Shown one piece after another: positions 25,088 through 34,729 of a stretch of 64,000 nucleotides of DNA. How positions within the stretch are numbered: position 1 is the stretch's first letter; each line of letters starts with the position of its first letter. The notes under the pieces were generated by a model. The model was not told the origin of the DNA, made no database searches, and worked only from the letters and a program-made list of their open reading frames with translations. The stretch spans positions 186,001 through 250,000 of the forward strand of contig NZ_WHSB02000004.1 in NCBI RefSeq assembly GCF_010994755.1, in the 5' to 3' direction. A program made the position numbers and the translations under genes. This stretch comes from Shinella lacus. GTDB taxonomy: Bacteria > Pseudomonadota > Alphaproteobacteria > Rhizobiales > Rhizobiaceae.

Positions 25088-25911
25088 GACTTTCCTCCAT
25101 TCCTGTCAGCGCCTGGGTCGGCATCCTGGGCATCGCGCTCTCCCTCTTCTGTGCCGTCTTCGCCCCCCTCATCGCGCCTTATGGCGAAAGCCAGATCGTC
25201 GGCTCCGTCTGGGAGCCGATGGGTGGCGCCTATCTTCTCGGCACCGACAATCTCGGCCGCGACCTCTTCTCGCGGCTGATCTTCGGCGCCCGCACCACGA
25301 TCTTCGTGGCGCTGGCGGCAACCGTGCTTTCCTTCTCGCTGGGCATGCTGCTCTCCTTCATCGCGGCGGTGACGGGCGGGCTGATCGACCAGATCTTCTC
25401 GCGCTTCAACGACCTGATGATGGCGATCCCGACGCTGATCTTCGCACTCGTCGTGCTCGCCGTGCTGCCGCAGCAGCTCTGGATCCTCATCCTCGTGATG
25501 GCGGTCCTCGACTCAACCCGCGTCTACCGCATCGGCCGCGCCGTAGCACTCGACGTGGCCGTCATGGAGTTCGTGGAAGCGGCGCGGCTTCGCGGCGAAG
25601 GCACGGGCTGGATCATCTTCCGGGAAATCCTGCCCAACACGCTCTCGCCGCTGCTCGCCGAATTCGGCCTGCGCTTCGCCTTCTCCATCCTGTTCCTCTC
25701 CACCCTCTCCTTCCTCGGCCTCGGCATCCAGCCGCCGGCAGCGGACTGGGGCGGCATGGTGAAGGACAACAAGGACGGCATCATCTTCGGCATTTCGGCC
25801 GCCCTCATTCCGGGCGGTGCGATTGCGGGGCTGGCCATCTGCGTCAACCTCGTCGTCGACTGGCTGATGAAACGCACCTCGAGCCTCAAGGGAGGGCGCG
25901 GCGATGCCTGA
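25084..25911 (+). CDS. ABC transporter permease, DppC-like
   Basis: The 275-residue permease overlaps the previous gene by four bases. DppC signatures are present: YLLGTDNLGRDLFSRLIFGARTTIFV early on, and the EAA loop VEAARLRGEGTGWIIFREILPNTLSPL later. The end includes LSFLGLGIQPPAADWGGMVKDN, typical for the family. It is the second channel subunit. Its last bases overlap the ATPase gene, so the whole transporter is probably one transcript. Confidence 0.9.
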   Translation: MRLSSIPVSAWVGILGIALSLFCAVFAPLIAPYGESQIVGSVWEPMGGAYLLGTDNLGRDLFSRLIFGARTTIFVALAATVLSFSLGMLLSFIAAVTGGLIDQIFSRFNDLMMAIPTLIFALVVLAVLPQQLWILILVMAVLDSTRVYRIGRAVALDVAVMEFVEAARLRGEGTGWIIFREILPNTLSPLLAEFGLRFAFSILFLSTLSFLGLGIQPPAADWGGMVKDNKDGIIFGISAALIPGGAIAGLAICVNLVVDWLMKRTSSLKGGRGDA

Positions 25912-27535
25912 TCTGCTGTCTGTCAAGAACCTCAAGATCGAGGCGACCAGCTACCCGCCGGGCGAGCCGCCGCGCACCGTCACCCTCGTCGAAGGCGTGT
26001 CCTTCGACGTCGAAAAAGGCAAGGTGCTCGGCCTCATCGGCGAATCCGGCGCCGGCAAGTCGACGATCGGCCTCACCGCGCTCGCCTATGGGCGCGGCGG
26101 GGTGCGGATTACCGGCGGCGAGGTGCTGCTCAACGGGCAGGACCTGCTGAAGCTCGGTCCGAACGGCATCCGCAAGGTGCGCGGCGCCAAGGTCTGCTAC
26201 GTCGCGCAATCGGCGGCAGCGGCCTTCAATCCTGCCCACCGGCTCGGCGAACAGGTGATCGAAGCGTCGCTGAAACACGGCATCATGAGCCGTGCGGACG
26301 CGGAAAAACGTGCGCTCTACCTCTTCAAGGTGCTCGGCCTGCCGAACCCCGAAACCTTCGGCCAGCGCTACCCGCATCAGGTCTCGGGCGGCCAGCTCCA
26401 GCGCGCCATGACCGCCATGGCGCTCTGCCCGAACCCGGAACTCATCGTCTTCGACGAGCCCACCACCGCGCTTGACGTGACGACGCAGATCGACGTGCTT
26501 GCCGCCATCAAGCATGCGATCGAGGAAACGAATACGGCCGCGCTCTACATCACCCACGACCTCGCCGTCGTGGCGCAGATCACGGACGACATCCTCGTGC
26601 TCCGGCACGGCAAGATGGTGGAATACGGCTCGGTGAAGCAGATCATCGAGGCGCCGACCCAGGACTATACCCGCGCGCTGGTCAACGTGCGCGGCACCAA
26701 GCGCGAGGAAGCCCCCGACCAGTCGGACACACTTTTGAAGGTGGAGAACATCACCGCTGGTTATTCCAACGGTTTCAAGGTGTTGCAGAACGTCTCGCTG
26801 CACCTGCCGAAGGGCCAGACGCTGGCGGTGGTGGGCGAATCGGGCTCTGGAAAATCCACCCTCGCCCGCGTCATCACCGGCCTGCTGCCGCCACAGGAAG
26901 GCACGATCAGCTTCGACGGCAAGCCCTTGCCGAAGGCGCTGAAGGGCCGGTCGAACGACGAGCTGCGCCGCGTTCAGATGATCTACCAGATGGCCGACAC
27001 GGCGATGAACCCGCGCCAGACGGTGCGCGACATCGTCGGCCGTCCACTCACCTTCTATTATGGCCTGCGTGGCGCAAAGAAGACCGAGCGGGTGAAGGAA
27101 CTGCTGGAGCAGATCGAAATGGGCGGCCGCTTCGCAGATCGGTATCCGGCCGAGCTTTCCGGCGGCCAGAAGCAGCGCGTGGCGATCGCGCGCGCGCTTG
27201 CGGCCAAGCCGGAACTCATCCTCTGCGACGAGCCGACCTCCGCCCTCGACCCGCTGGTGGCCGAAGGCATCCTGAAGCTGCTGCTCAAACTCCAGGACGA
27301 AACCCACGTCTCCTACATGTTCATCACCCACGACATCGCTATCGTGCGCGCCATCGCCGACTCGGTGGCGGTGATGCACCGGGGAAAACTCGTCCGCTTC
27401 GGCCCGAAATCGAAGGTGCTGTCACCGCCCTTCGACGACTACACCGACCTGCTGCTCAAGTCGGTTCCCGAGATGGAAATCGGCTGGCTGGAAAAGGTGC
27501 TGACGACCCGACGCATGGAAAGCGCCGGCAACTGA
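25904..27535 (+). CDS. Fused double ATPase of the peptide-type ABC importer (DppD-DppF)
   Basis: The 543-residue protein contains two full ABC cassettes. The first has Walker A GESGAGKST, signature VSGGQLQR and Walker B LIVFDEPTTALD. The second has GESGSGKST, LSGGQKQR and LILCDEPTSALD. In many systems these are separate proteins (DppD and DppF); the fusion is common in rhizobia. It drives uptake of the solute bound by the 22389 gene product. The start overlaps the DppC-like gene by eight bases. A GC-rich hairpin follows the stop. Confidence 0.92.
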   Translation: MPDLLSVKNLKIEATSYPPGEPPRTVTLVEGVSFDVEKGKVLGLIGESGAGKSTIGLTALAYGRGGVRITGGEVLLNGQDLLKLGPNGIRKVRGAKVCYVAQSAAAAFNPAHRLGEQVIEASLKHGIMSRADAEKRALYLFKVLGLPNPETFGQRYPHQVSGGQLQRAMTAMALCPNPELIVFDEPTTALDVTTQIDVLAAIKHAIEETNTAALYITHDLAVVAQITDDILVLRHGKMVEYGSVKQIIEAPTQDYTRALVNVRGTKREEAPDQSDTLLKVENITAGYSNGFKVLQNVSLHLPKGQTLAVVGESGSGKSTLARVITGLLPPQEGTISFDGKPLPKALKGRSNDELRRVQMIYQMADTAMNPRQTVRDIVGRPLTFYYGLRGAKKTERVKELLEQIEMGGRFADRYPAELSGGQKQRVAIARALAAKPELILCDEPTSALDPLVAEGILKLLLKLQDETHVSYMFITHDIAIVRAIADSVAVMHRGKLVRFGPKSKVLSPPFDDYTDLLLKSVPEMEIGWLEKVLTTRRMESAGN

Positions 27536-27541
27536 CAAAGC

Positions 27542-27564
27542 GGCGGGTGGCTTTGTCACCCGCC
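27542..27564 (+). terminator. Hairpin terminator after the importer operon
   Basis: GGCGGGTG and CACCCGCC pair across a 7-base loop seven bases after the ATPase stop. The stem is strong but is followed by only a short non-T stretch. Confidence 0.55.
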
Positions 27565-27588
27565 GCCGCCTGTCAAAAACCCGAAAAC

Positions 27589-27678
27589 CTCTCCTCCGTC
27601 ATCCTCGGGCTTGACCCGAGGATCCATCACTCGACGCAAACAGTGGATCCTCGGGTCAAGCCCAAGGATGACGGAGAG
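27589..27678. repeat. Inverted repeat of rhizobial palindromic-element type
   Basis: The left arm at 27589-27628 and the right arm at 27642-27678 are near-perfect reverse complements around CTCGGGCTTGACCCGAGGAT. The element occupies the gap between the ABC operon and the convergent PAAR-like gene. It could form a bidirectional terminator. It differs in sequence from the elements at 194-346 and 31745-31873. Confidence 0.75.
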
Positions 27679-27722
27679 GATAGGGTTGGCCTCGCCAACA
27701 AACTCCGGCGGGCTTCAATCCC

Positions 27723-28076
27723 TCAATTCTGCGTGCAGGTCACATCCCCAAGCCGGCTGGCAGAGCCGCCTTCGACGCTCACCGTCTCATCACCCCGCGC
27801 CGTGCAATTGCCCTTCTCGCCGACGCCCGAGCGGAATTTCACCATGGGCTGGCCTTCGATCATGATGCTCGGCACGATCTCGTAAAGCTCCGGCGGGCAA
27901 TTCACCACGTCGGAGAGGCGCAGCGCCGGGGCGCCGCCGATGAAGACGCTTTTCGAACCGGAGAGGGCGCAGGCCGGGATGGGCACGGCCGCATCCTCGG
28001 CAAAGGACATCAACGGCACCGCCGCAAACATACCGAACGCCAGGGCGACACCGGCAAACCGCAGAACCTTCATCAT
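27723..28076 (-). CDS. Small secreted PAAR-like protein
   Basis: The 117-residue product has a signal peptide (FAGVALAFGMFAAVPLMSFA) and two motifs reminiscent of PAAR repeats: FIGGAPALRLSDVVNC and SVEGGSASRLGDVTC. Four cysteines could form disulfides. PAAR proteins normally cap type VI spikes. A freestanding form with a Sec signal does not fit that role, and no type VI gene is nearby, so I give no function. It is the last gene of a three-gene operon and overlaps the ACT gene by four bases. Confidence 0.7.
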   Translation of the reverse strand: MMKVLRFAGVALAFGMFAAVPLMSFAEDAAVPIPACALSGSKSVFIGGAPALRLSDVVNCPPELYEIVPSIMIEGQPMVKFRSGVGEKGNCTARGDETVSVEGGSASRLGDVTCTQN

Positions 28077-28489
28077 GCTTCTCCCTTTTCACGCGCCGCG
28101 CGGGACAAGGCCCGCAAGGTTTCGAGCGCCCGTTCGGCATCCCGCTCCGGCACGAATATATGGTCGTGATGGTAGCCGGCAACCACGTTGGCGCTGATGC
28201 CGTCCACGGTCAACGCCGTGGCAAAGGCCGCCGTCAGGCCGACGGCCTCCAGCGAGGAATGCACGGTGAGCGTGATCATCCGCATCGGCGAACTTGCGGC
28301 AAGGCCATCCGCAGCGTCGGCGGGCAGGATCAGCGTGATGCCCTCCTCCTCGCGGAAAAGCCCGATCGGTCCGCGCGACAGATGCGCCGCAAGCTCGCCA
28401 GCCGGCACGCTGGCATAGACGAAGCCGCCCTCCACCAGCGCCGGCTCCATGGTCGCGAGCAGCACGTCGAGATTGGTGATGCCGCTCAT
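28073..28489 (-). CDS. ACT-domain protein (COG3602/DUF2241 type)
   Basis: The 138-residue protein from the ATG at 28489 consists of two ACT-like halves, ending GISANVVAGYHHDHIFVPERDAERALETL. Proteins of this group are thought to bind small ligands; no enzyme activity is known. Its start overlaps the hydrolase stop (ATGA), and its stop overlaps the PAAR-like start, so the three genes are translated together. The link between their functions is not apparent. Confidence 0.8.
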   Translation of the reverse strand: MSGITNLDVLLATMEPALVEGGFVYASVPAGELAAHLSRGPIGLFREEEGITLILPADAADGLAASSPMRMITLTVHSSLEAVGLTAAFATALTVDGISANVVAGYHHDHIFVPERDAERALETLRALSRAAREKGEA

Positions 28490-29397
28490 GGCCGTGCCAT
28501 CCGGCGGACTGCATCGCACAGCGCCGCAAAGCCGACCCTCGCCCCCTCGCTCATGAAGCGCGCCCGTAGCCAGGCATGGATCATCTGCTTCTCCTCGCGA
28601 AATTCCACCGGCACGCCGGCCAGCGCCAGCCGCGCCGCATAGGCCCGCGCATCGTCACGCAGCGGATCGAAAAAAGCGCCGGTGATGAAGGCGGGCGGCA
28701 GGCCGGCCAGGTTTTCCGACCGGAGCGGAAAGGCGTGTGCCGCATCCTCCGGCGCCTTGTAGATCTCGCGGTAATAGCTGGTATCGGCCGTCGAAAGCCC
28801 CGGCGCCTCGGCCATCTCCTCAAAGGAGCCCGACACCAGATCGCCGCCAAGGCCGGGATAGACCAACGCCTGCCCGACAATGCCTTCCAGCCCCTCGTCG
28901 CGCGCCCGCAGCACGATGCCGGCCGCAAGATTGCCGCCCGCGCTGTCGCCGATCACGACGACGGGATGCGGCTCCAGCAGGAGATCGATCAGCACCGCCC
29001 AGCAATCGTCGAAGGCCGCGGGCCAGACGTGCTCCGGCGAAAGCCGGTAATCGACGGAGACGAGTTCGGCCCCCGCGGCCTCGGAAATCTCCGCGCAGAT
29101 CGCATCATGGCTCTCAAGCGACCCGACGACGAACCCGCCGCCATGGATGTAGAAAAGCCGCGTCTCGGTCGAGACCGTGGCCGGCCGGTAGCGGCGGATC
29201 GGGATGCGCTCCGCGACAAGCCCGTCGACCTTGACCATGCCCGCCGGCGCCGGCGCATCGAAGACGGCGCAGAGCGCGTTGTACCAGGCGCGCTGCTGCA
29301 CGATATCCGCATCGACGGCATCGGCGGGATAAAAATCCTCGCAGCGCTGGTGGAAGGCAAGAATGCCCGCTTCGCTGGGCATGGGACGTCCGGTCAT
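28486..29397 (-). CDS. Alpha/beta hydrolase, HSL-type esterase
   Basis: The 303-residue protein has the HSL-family oxyanion motif HGGGFVVGS and the nucleophile GDSAGGNLAAG. The acid and histidine lie in the C-terminal part (TGAFFDPLRDDA, MIHAWLRARFM). These are cytoplasmic carboxylesterases or lipases acting on short acyl esters. It is the first gene of an operon with the ACT and PAAR-like genes and is divergent from a LysR gene 123 bases away. The natural substrate is unknown. Confidence 0.88.
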   Translation of the reverse strand: MTGRPMPSEAGILAFHQRCEDFYPADAVDADIVQQRAWYNALCAVFDAPAPAGMVKVDGLVAERIPIRRYRPATVSTETRLFYIHGGGFVVGSLESHDAICAEISEAAGAELVSVDYRLSPEHVWPAAFDDCWAVLIDLLLEPHPVVVIGDSAGGNLAAGIVLRARDEGLEGIVGQALVYPGLGGDLVSGSFEEMAEAPGLSTADTSYYREIYKAPEDAAHAFPLRSENLAGLPPAFITGAFFDPLRDDARAYAARLALAGVPVEFREEKQMIHAWLRARFMSEGARVGFAALCDAVRRMARP

Positions 29398-29520
29398 GGC
29401 AACTCCTCGTCGATTGCCGGCATCATAACCATGCTACGCAACAAGACCTGTCCCGTCAGCGGCTTTCCCACGGAATTTTCGCCGCTTGCCTCGCCCGACC
29501 CGGCCATATTAACTGCCGCC

Positions 29521-30429
29521 ATGGCATTCACCTTCCGGCAATTGCAATATTTCGTCGCCGTCGCAGAGCAGGGTTCGGTGACGCGCGCGGCGCAAAACCT
29601 CTCGATCTCGCAATCCTCGATCACCGAGGCGATCAAGGAACTCGAATCCGATCTCGGCGTCGAGCTGTTCGATCGCCACCCGCGCGGCCTGACCACGACG
29701 CATAACGGCCACCAGTTCCTGCGCCACGCGACAAAGATCCTCGCCGACGTCTCCGATGCGCGCCGTTCCTTCTCCGACAACCGCACGGCCGAAAAGGGCC
29801 AGCTCAATCTCGGCGTCACCTCGCTCGTCGCCGGCTACGTGCTCTCGGACCTGCTCTCGCGCTACCGCCGCGGCTTCCCCGGCATCGATGTCAGCGCCAT
29901 CGAGGACAACGGCTCCTATCTCGAACACCTGCTGGTCGGCGGCGAGCTCGACGTCGCGGTCATGGTCATCTCGAATCTCCGCGACCGCATGGCGCTCCAG
30001 GCGGAAATCATCGAGACCTCGCCCTATCGGCTCTGGCTGCCGATCGGCCATCCCCTCGTCTCCGCCGATATCATCTCCGTCAGCGATATCGCCAAGGAAC
30101 CGCTGATCATGCTGACGGTCGACGAAATCGAGGAGAACACGGGAAAACTGCTCTCCGCACTCGGCGCCCGCCCGCACGTCGCCTTCCGCACGCGCTCGGT
30201 GGAAGCCGTGCGCAGCTTGGTCGCCACCGGCGCCGGCATCGCGCTGCTGCCCGATCTCGTCTACCGCCCCTGGTCGCTGGAAGGCGACCGCATCGAAAGC
30301 CGCGACGTTTCCGGCGCGCTGCCCGTCGTGCAGGTCGGCATGGTCTGGCGCAAGGGCTCCAGCCTGCCGCAGGCGGCGCGGGATTTCGTCGGGCTGGCGG
30401 AGGCATTGCGCAGCGGGCGTGGGCGATAA
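29521..30429 (+). CDS. LysR-family transcriptional regulator
   Basis: The 302-residue protein starts with a standard HTH (FRQLQYFVAVAEQGSVTRAAQNLSISQSSITEAIKELE), followed by a normal-length effector domain. The ATG at 29521 is chosen because the frame upstream has no LysR homology and overlaps the divergent hydrolase. It lies 126 bases before the YdcS-like binding-protein gene on the same strand and could control either that transporter or the divergent hydrolase operon. The intergenic region 30430-30555 holds a short palindrome CGGAA-T-TTCCG at 30443-30453. Confidence 0.88.
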   Translation: MAFTFRQLQYFVAVAEQGSVTRAAQNLSISQSSITEAIKELESDLGVELFDRHPRGLTTTHNGHQFLRHATKILADVSDARRSFSDNRTAEKGQLNLGVTSLVAGYVLSDLLSRYRRGFPGIDVSAIEDNGSYLEHLLVGGELDVAVMVISNLRDRMALQAEIIETSPYRLWLPIGHPLVSADIISVSDIAKEPLIMLTVDEIEENTGKLLSALGARPHVAFRTRSVEAVRSLVATGAGIALLPDLVYRPWSLEGDRIESRDVSGALPVVQVGMVWRKGSSLPQAARDFVGLAEALRSGRGR

Positions 30430-30555
30430 ATGCCGCCGGTTTCGGAATTTCCGATAGCGACATTCTGATTAATGAATTTGCGAAAGCGGCGAAAGCGCGG
30501 CACCTTTTCTTTCGGGAACAATACCGCACGAAGCGGATCACACCGGGAGACTGAC

Positions 30556-31716
30556 ATGAAGCGACTTCTGCATTCCTGCACCGCGCTCACCCTTTCGCTC
30601 GCCTTCACCGCATCCGCCCTCGCCCAAGAGCCGCTGAAGGAGCTTGGCGCCGGCGAAGGCGAAGTGTCCATCGTCGCCTGGGCCGGCTATATCGAGCGCG
30701 GCGAGACGGACAAGAACTACGACTGGGTCACCGAATTCGAGAAGAAGACGAGCTGCAAGGTCACCGTGAAGACCGCCGCCACCTCCGACGAAATGGTCGC
30801 CCTGATGAACGAAGGCGGCTTCGACCTCGTCACCGCCTCGGGCGACGCGTCGCTGCGCCTCGTTGCGGGCAAGCGCGTGCAGCCGATCAACACCGACCTC
30901 ATTCCGAGCTGGAAGACCGTCGACGAGCGCCTGCAGAACGCACCCTGGCACACGGTGAACGGCGTGCACTACGGCACCCCCTATCTCTGGGGCCCGAACG
31001 TGCTGATGTACAACACCGATGCCTTCAAGGACGAAGCGCCGAAGAGCTGGAACGTCGTCTTCGAGGAAATGACGCTGCCGGATGGCAAGTCGAACAAGGG
31101 CCGCGTGCAGGCCTATGACGGCCCGATCCACATTGCCGACGCCGCGCAGTACCTGATGGCGCACAAGCCGGATCTCGGCATCAAGGATCCCTACGAGCTC
31201 AACGAAGACCAGTACAAGGCCGCCCTCGACCTGCTGCGCGTCCAGCGCACGCTCGTCGGCCGCTACTGGCACGATGCGATGATCCAGATCGACGACTTCA
31301 AGAACGAAGGCGTCGTGGCGTCCGGCTCCTGGCCGTTCCAGGTGAACCTGATGCAGGCGGAAAAGCAGAAGATCGCCTCGACCTTCCCGGAAGAGGGCGT
31401 GACGGGCTGGTCGGACACGACAATGCTGCATGCCGAAAGCCAGCATCCGAACTGCGCCTATATGTGGATGGAACATTCGCTTTCCGCCAAGGTGCAGGGT
31501 GACGCGGCCGCCTGGTTCGGCGCCGTGCCTTCGGTTCCGGCAGCCTGCAAGGGCAATGCGCTGCTGACCGACGAAGGCTGCAAGACCAACGGTTTTGAGA
31601 ACTTCGAGAAGATCCACTTCTGGCGCACGCCGGTTGCCAAGTGCGAAAGCCAAAGCGAATGCGTGCCCTACCACCGCTGGGTCTCCGACTATATCGGCGT
31701 GATCGGCGGACGTTGA
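30556..31716 (+). CDS. Polyamine-type ABC substrate-binding protein (YdcS-like)
   Basis: The 386-residue protein has a Sec signal ending ASALAQ and the spermidine/putrescine-binding fold (VSIVAWAGYIERG...DWVTEFEKKTSCKVTVK). Four cysteines in the C-terminal third (CKGNALLTDEGCKTNG, KCESQSEC) may form disulfides. With the ATPase, two permeases and patD downstream the set mirrors E. coli ydcSTUV-patD, a putrescine-linked locus. Putrescine or a similar amine is the probable ligand. An inverted repeat separates it from the ATPase gene. The ATG at 30556 follows CGGGAGACTGAC. Confidence 0.88.
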   Translation: MKRLLHSCTALTLSLAFTASALAQEPLKELGAGEGEVSIVAWAGYIERGETDKNYDWVTEFEKKTSCKVTVKTAATSDEMVALMNEGGFDLVTASGDASLRLVAGKRVQPINTDLIPSWKTVDERLQNAPWHTVNGVHYGTPYLWGPNVLMYNTDAFKDEAPKSWNVVFEEMTLPDGKSNKGRVQAYDGPIHIADAAQYLMAHKPDLGIKDPYELNEDQYKAALDLLRVQRTLVGRYWHDAMIQIDDFKNEGVVASGSWPFQVNLMQAEKQKIASTFPEEGVTGWSDTTMLHAESQHPNCAYMWMEHSLSAKVQGDAAAWFGAVPSVPAACKGNALLTDEGCKTNGFENFEKIHFWRTPVAKCESQSECVPYHRWVSDYIGVIGGR

Positions 31717-31744
31717 TTTAGAACGGCGCGGCCTACACCAACCG

Positions 31745-31873
31745 ATCTCCCCCTTGTGGGGGAGATGTCACCGAAGGTGACAGAGGGGGGTGGCCGCGAA
31801 GCGGCACATCGAAACGCGGGCGGTAGATACCCCCCTCTGCCCTGCCGGGCATCTCCCCCACAAGGGGGGAGAT
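31745..31873. repeat. Inverted repeat of rhizobial palindromic-element type
   Basis: The arms at 31745-31791 and 31829-31873 are near-perfect reverse complements, each containing a CTCCCCC-TTGT-GGGGGAG hairpin. It fills the gap between the binding-protein gene and its ATPase, the same position relative to a transporter as the element at 194-346. Such placement could protect the binding-protein mRNA. Nothing else is visible in 31717-31958. Confidence 0.78.
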
Positions 31874-31958
31874 TGACGAGTTGCGCCGTCTTCTACCCAT
31901 GACGACGATTTGCGATGGGCGCTCGCTGCCCTTGCCCAAAATAACACCCGGAGCCCCC

Positions 31959-32957
31959 ATGACCGCCGTCCTGTTCCAGCAAGTCTCCCGCCATTTCGGT
32001 GCCGTGCGCGCCGTAGATAGTGTGGATTTGGCGATTGCCGAGGGCGAGTTCTTCGCCATGCTGGGGCCGTCGGGGTCCGGCAAGACGACGTGCCTGCGCC
32101 TGATGGCGGGCTTCGAGCAGCCGACGTCCGGCCATATCGAGATCTTCGGCGAGACGGCGGAGGGCGTGCCGCCCTACCGGCGCAACGTCAACACGGTGTT
32201 CCAGGACTATGCGCTGTTCCCGCATCTCTCGATCCTCGAAAACGTCGCCTATGGGCTGATGGTCAAGGGCGTCGCCAAGGCCGAACGGCTGAAGGCGGCG
32301 GAAGAGGCGCTCGCCATGGTGAAGCTGCCCGGCTACGGCACGCGCCGGCCCGGCCAGCTTTCCGGCGGCCAGCGGCAGCGCGTGGCGCTGGCACGAGCCC
32401 TCGTCAACCGCCCCCGCGTGCTGCTGCTCGACGAACCGCTCGGCGCGCTCGACCTCAAGCTGCGCGAACAGATGCAGGAAGAGCTGAAATCGTTGCAGAA
32501 ATCGCTCGGCATCACCTTCGTGTTCGTCACGCACGACCAGGGCGAGGCGCTCTCCATGGCAGACCGTATCGCCGTGTTCAACGACGGCAAGATCCAGCAG
32601 CTCGGCACGCCGGAAGAGGTCTACAAGCGACCGAAGACGCGTTTCGTCGCGGATTTCGTCGGCTCCTCCAATGTGCTGCCGCCGGATTTCGTGGCAGGCC
32701 TCGGCTTCAGCAAGGGCTATGCGAGCCTGCGCCCGGAGGCGATCACGCTTGGCGAGAGCGGGCCGGGCCGCAAACATTTCACCGGCCGCGTCGTCGCCGC
32801 GAGCTTTTTGGGTGCCGCGAACCGCGTGACAGTCGAGGCGGCGGGCGCCCGGGTCGCCGCTATGGTGCCGGCCTCGCTTGCGGTGCCGGCCGAGGGCGAG
32901 ACCGTCACCTTCTCCTTCCTAGCCGACGACCTGCATCAGATGGACGGCGCCCAATGA
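31959..32957 (+). CDS. ABC transporter ATPase (PotA/YdcT-like)
   Basis: The 332-residue ATPase has Walker A GPSGSGKTT, signature LSGGQRQR, Walker B LLLDEPLGALD and the switch THDQGEALSM. A C-terminal TOBE-like domain (about 240-330) is typical of polyamine importers. It couples ATP hydrolysis to the two permeases encoded next. The ATG at 31959 follows CCCGGAGCCCCC. The stop overlaps the first permease start (ATGA). Confidence 0.92.
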   Translation: MTAVLFQQVSRHFGAVRAVDSVDLAIAEGEFFAMLGPSGSGKTTCLRLMAGFEQPTSGHIEIFGETAEGVPPYRRNVNTVFQDYALFPHLSILENVAYGLMVKGVAKAERLKAAEEALAMVKLPGYGTRRPGQLSGGQRQRVALARALVNRPRVLLLDEPLGALDLKLREQMQEELKSLQKSLGITFVFVTHDQGEALSMADRIAVFNDGKIQQLGTPEEVYKRPKTRFVADFVGSSNVLPPDFVAGLGFSKGYASLRPEAITLGESGPGRKHFTGRVVAASFLGAANRVTVEAAGARVAAMVPASLAVPAEGETVTFSFLADDLHQMDGAQ

Positions 32958-33904
32958 CGATCGCCGCCGACACCTCCATCCTCGCGCGCCGCGAAAACAC
33001 CTCCGGGCGGCTTTCGGATTTCTTCTGGCGCAACCCGAAGATTCTGCTGCTGCTGATGCTGACGCCGCCGCTGCTCTGGCTCGGCGTCATCTATCTCGGC
33101 TCGCTGTTCGCGCTGCTGTTGCAGAGCTTCTTCTCGATCGACGATTTCTCCGGGCTGATCAATTACGAGTTTACGCTCGCGACCTATCGCCAGCTCCTCA
33201 TCCCATCGAATTTCGACATCATCCTGCGCACCGTCGTCATGGCCGTGCTGGTGACGCTCGCTTCCGCCGTTATCGCCTTCCCGATCGCCTATTATGCGGC
33301 GCGGTACGCCAGGGGAAAGTGGAAGGTCATCTTCTATCTCGGCGTCATGCTGCCGCTGTGGTCGAGCTATCTGGTGAAGGTCTATGCCTGGAAGCTGATC
33401 CTCGCCAAGGAGGGCATCGTCACCTGGGCGCTCGCTAAGCTGAACCTGCTCTGGGTGCTGGATGCCTGGCTGTCGCTGCCGGTCGTCGGCGGCACGTCGC
33501 TGTCGATCAGCTACACCGGCACCTTCATCGTCTTCATCTATGTCTGGATGCCCTTCATGATCCTGCCGATCCAGGCGGCGCTGGAGCGCGTGCCGGGCAA
33601 CCTCATCGAGGCCTCCGCCGATCTCGGCGGCCACCCGGCGCAGACCTTCCGCTACGTGCTGTTTCCGCTCGCGCTGCCCGGCATCATCGCCGGCTCGATC
33701 TTCACCTTCTCGCTGACCTTGGGCGACTACATCATCCCACAGATCATCGGCTCGTCGCGGCTCTTTATCGGCCAGGCGGTCTATGCCCAGCAGGGCACGG
33801 CCGGCAACATCCCGCTCGCCGCCGCCTTCACCGTCGTACCGATCGTCATCATGGGCCTCTATCTCTGGATGGCCAAGCGACAGGGGGCCTTCGATGCGCT
33901 CTGA
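32954..33904 (+). CDS. ABC transporter permease (PotB/YdcU-like)
   Basis: The 316-residue permease has six predicted helices. The EAA loop [25 protein letters not shown] is near residue 220, followed by [17 protein letters not shown], typical of PotB. Its start overlaps the ATPase stop by four bases. The last 11 bases overlap the next permease. It forms half of the channel of the YdcSTUV-type importer. Confidence 0.92.
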   Translation: MTIAADTSILARRENTSGRLSDFFWRNPKILLLLMLTPPLLWLGVIYLGSLFALLLQSFFSIDDFSGLINYEFTLATYRQLLIPSNFDIILRTVVMAVLVTLASAVIAFPIAYYAARYARGKWKVIFYLGVMLPLWSSYLVKVYAWKLILAKEGIVTWALAKLNLLWVLDAWLSLPVVGGTSLSISYTGTFIVFIYVWMPFMILPIQAALERVPGNLIEASADLGGHPAQTFRYVLFPLALPGIIAGSIFTFSLTLGDYIIPQIIGSSRLFIGQAVYAQQGTAGNIPLAAAFTVVPIVIMGLYLWMAKRQGAFDAL

Positions 33905-34709
33905 CCGGAACAACGCCGCGCCGCTGGGCCTGAAGATCGCCGCCGGTGCCGGCCTCGCCTTCCTGCACCTGCCGATCCTGCTGATCTTCCTCTATGCGTT
34001 CACCACGGAGGAGAAGAGCTACCAGTTCCCCCCGCCGGGCTATACGTTGCAATGGTTCGCCGTCACCTGGAACCGGCCGGACGTCTGGGCGGCGATGGGC
34101 CTTTCGGTGCGCGTCGCCGCGATCTCCACGGCCATCGCGCTGGTGCTCGGCACGCTCTGCGCCGCCGCCGTCAGCCAGACGAAATTCTTCGGCCGCGAGA
34201 CGATCTCGCTGCTCGTCATCCTGCCGATCGCGCTGCCCGGCATCATCACCGGCATCGCACTGCGCTCGGCCTTTTCCTTCGCGGAAATCCCCTTCTCGTT
34301 CTGGACGATCGTGCTCGGCCACGCGACCTTCTGCGTCGTGGTCGTCTACAACAATGCGGTCGCCCGCTTCCGCCGCGTCTCGGGCTCGCTGATCGAAGCG
34401 TCGATGGACCTTGGCGCCGATGGTTTCCAGACCTTCCGCTACATCATCCTGCCGAATATCGGCACGGCACTGCTTGCCGGCGGCATGCTCGCCTTCGCGC
34501 TCTCCTTCGACGAGGTGATCGTGACGACCTTCACCGCCGGCCAGCAATCGACCCTGCCGATCTGGATGCTGGAGGAGCTGGTGCGCCCGCGCCAGCGGCC
34601 GGTGACGAACGTCGTCGCCATGGTCGTCGTGCTGCTGACCTTCCTGCCGATCCTCGGCGCCTACTACCTCACCCGCGACGGCGACCAGGTCGCCGGCGGC
34701 GGCAAATGA
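33894..34709 (+). CDS. ABC transporter permease (PotC/YdcV-like)
   Basis: The 271-residue permease has the EAA loop [23 protein letters not shown] and the PotC-type [16 protein letters not shown]. The start at 33894 lies inside the last codons of the previous gene in another frame. It completes the polyamine-type importer. The dehydrogenase patD begins 20 bases downstream, as in E. coli where ydcV is followed by patD. Confidence 0.92.
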   Translation: MRSDRNNAAPLGLKIAAGAGLAFLHLPILLIFLYAFTTEEKSYQFPPPGYTLQWFAVTWNRPDVWAAMGLSVRVAAISTAIALVLGTLCAAAVSQTKFFGRETISLLVILPIALPGIITGIALRSAFSFAEIPFSFWTIVLGHATFCVVVVYNNAVARFRRVSGSLIEASMDLGADGFQTFRYIILPNIGTALLAGGMLAFALSFDEVIVTTFTAGQQSTLPIWMLEELVRPRQRPVTNVVAMVVVLLTFLPILGAYYLTRDGDQVAGGGK

Positions 34710-34729
34710 CGACACAAGGGAGAACATCG

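Noticed and set aside
28576-29520. N-terminal extension of the LysR protein at 29521
   Set aside because: The upstream part lies antisense to the alpha/beta hydrolase and has no LysR or other homology.
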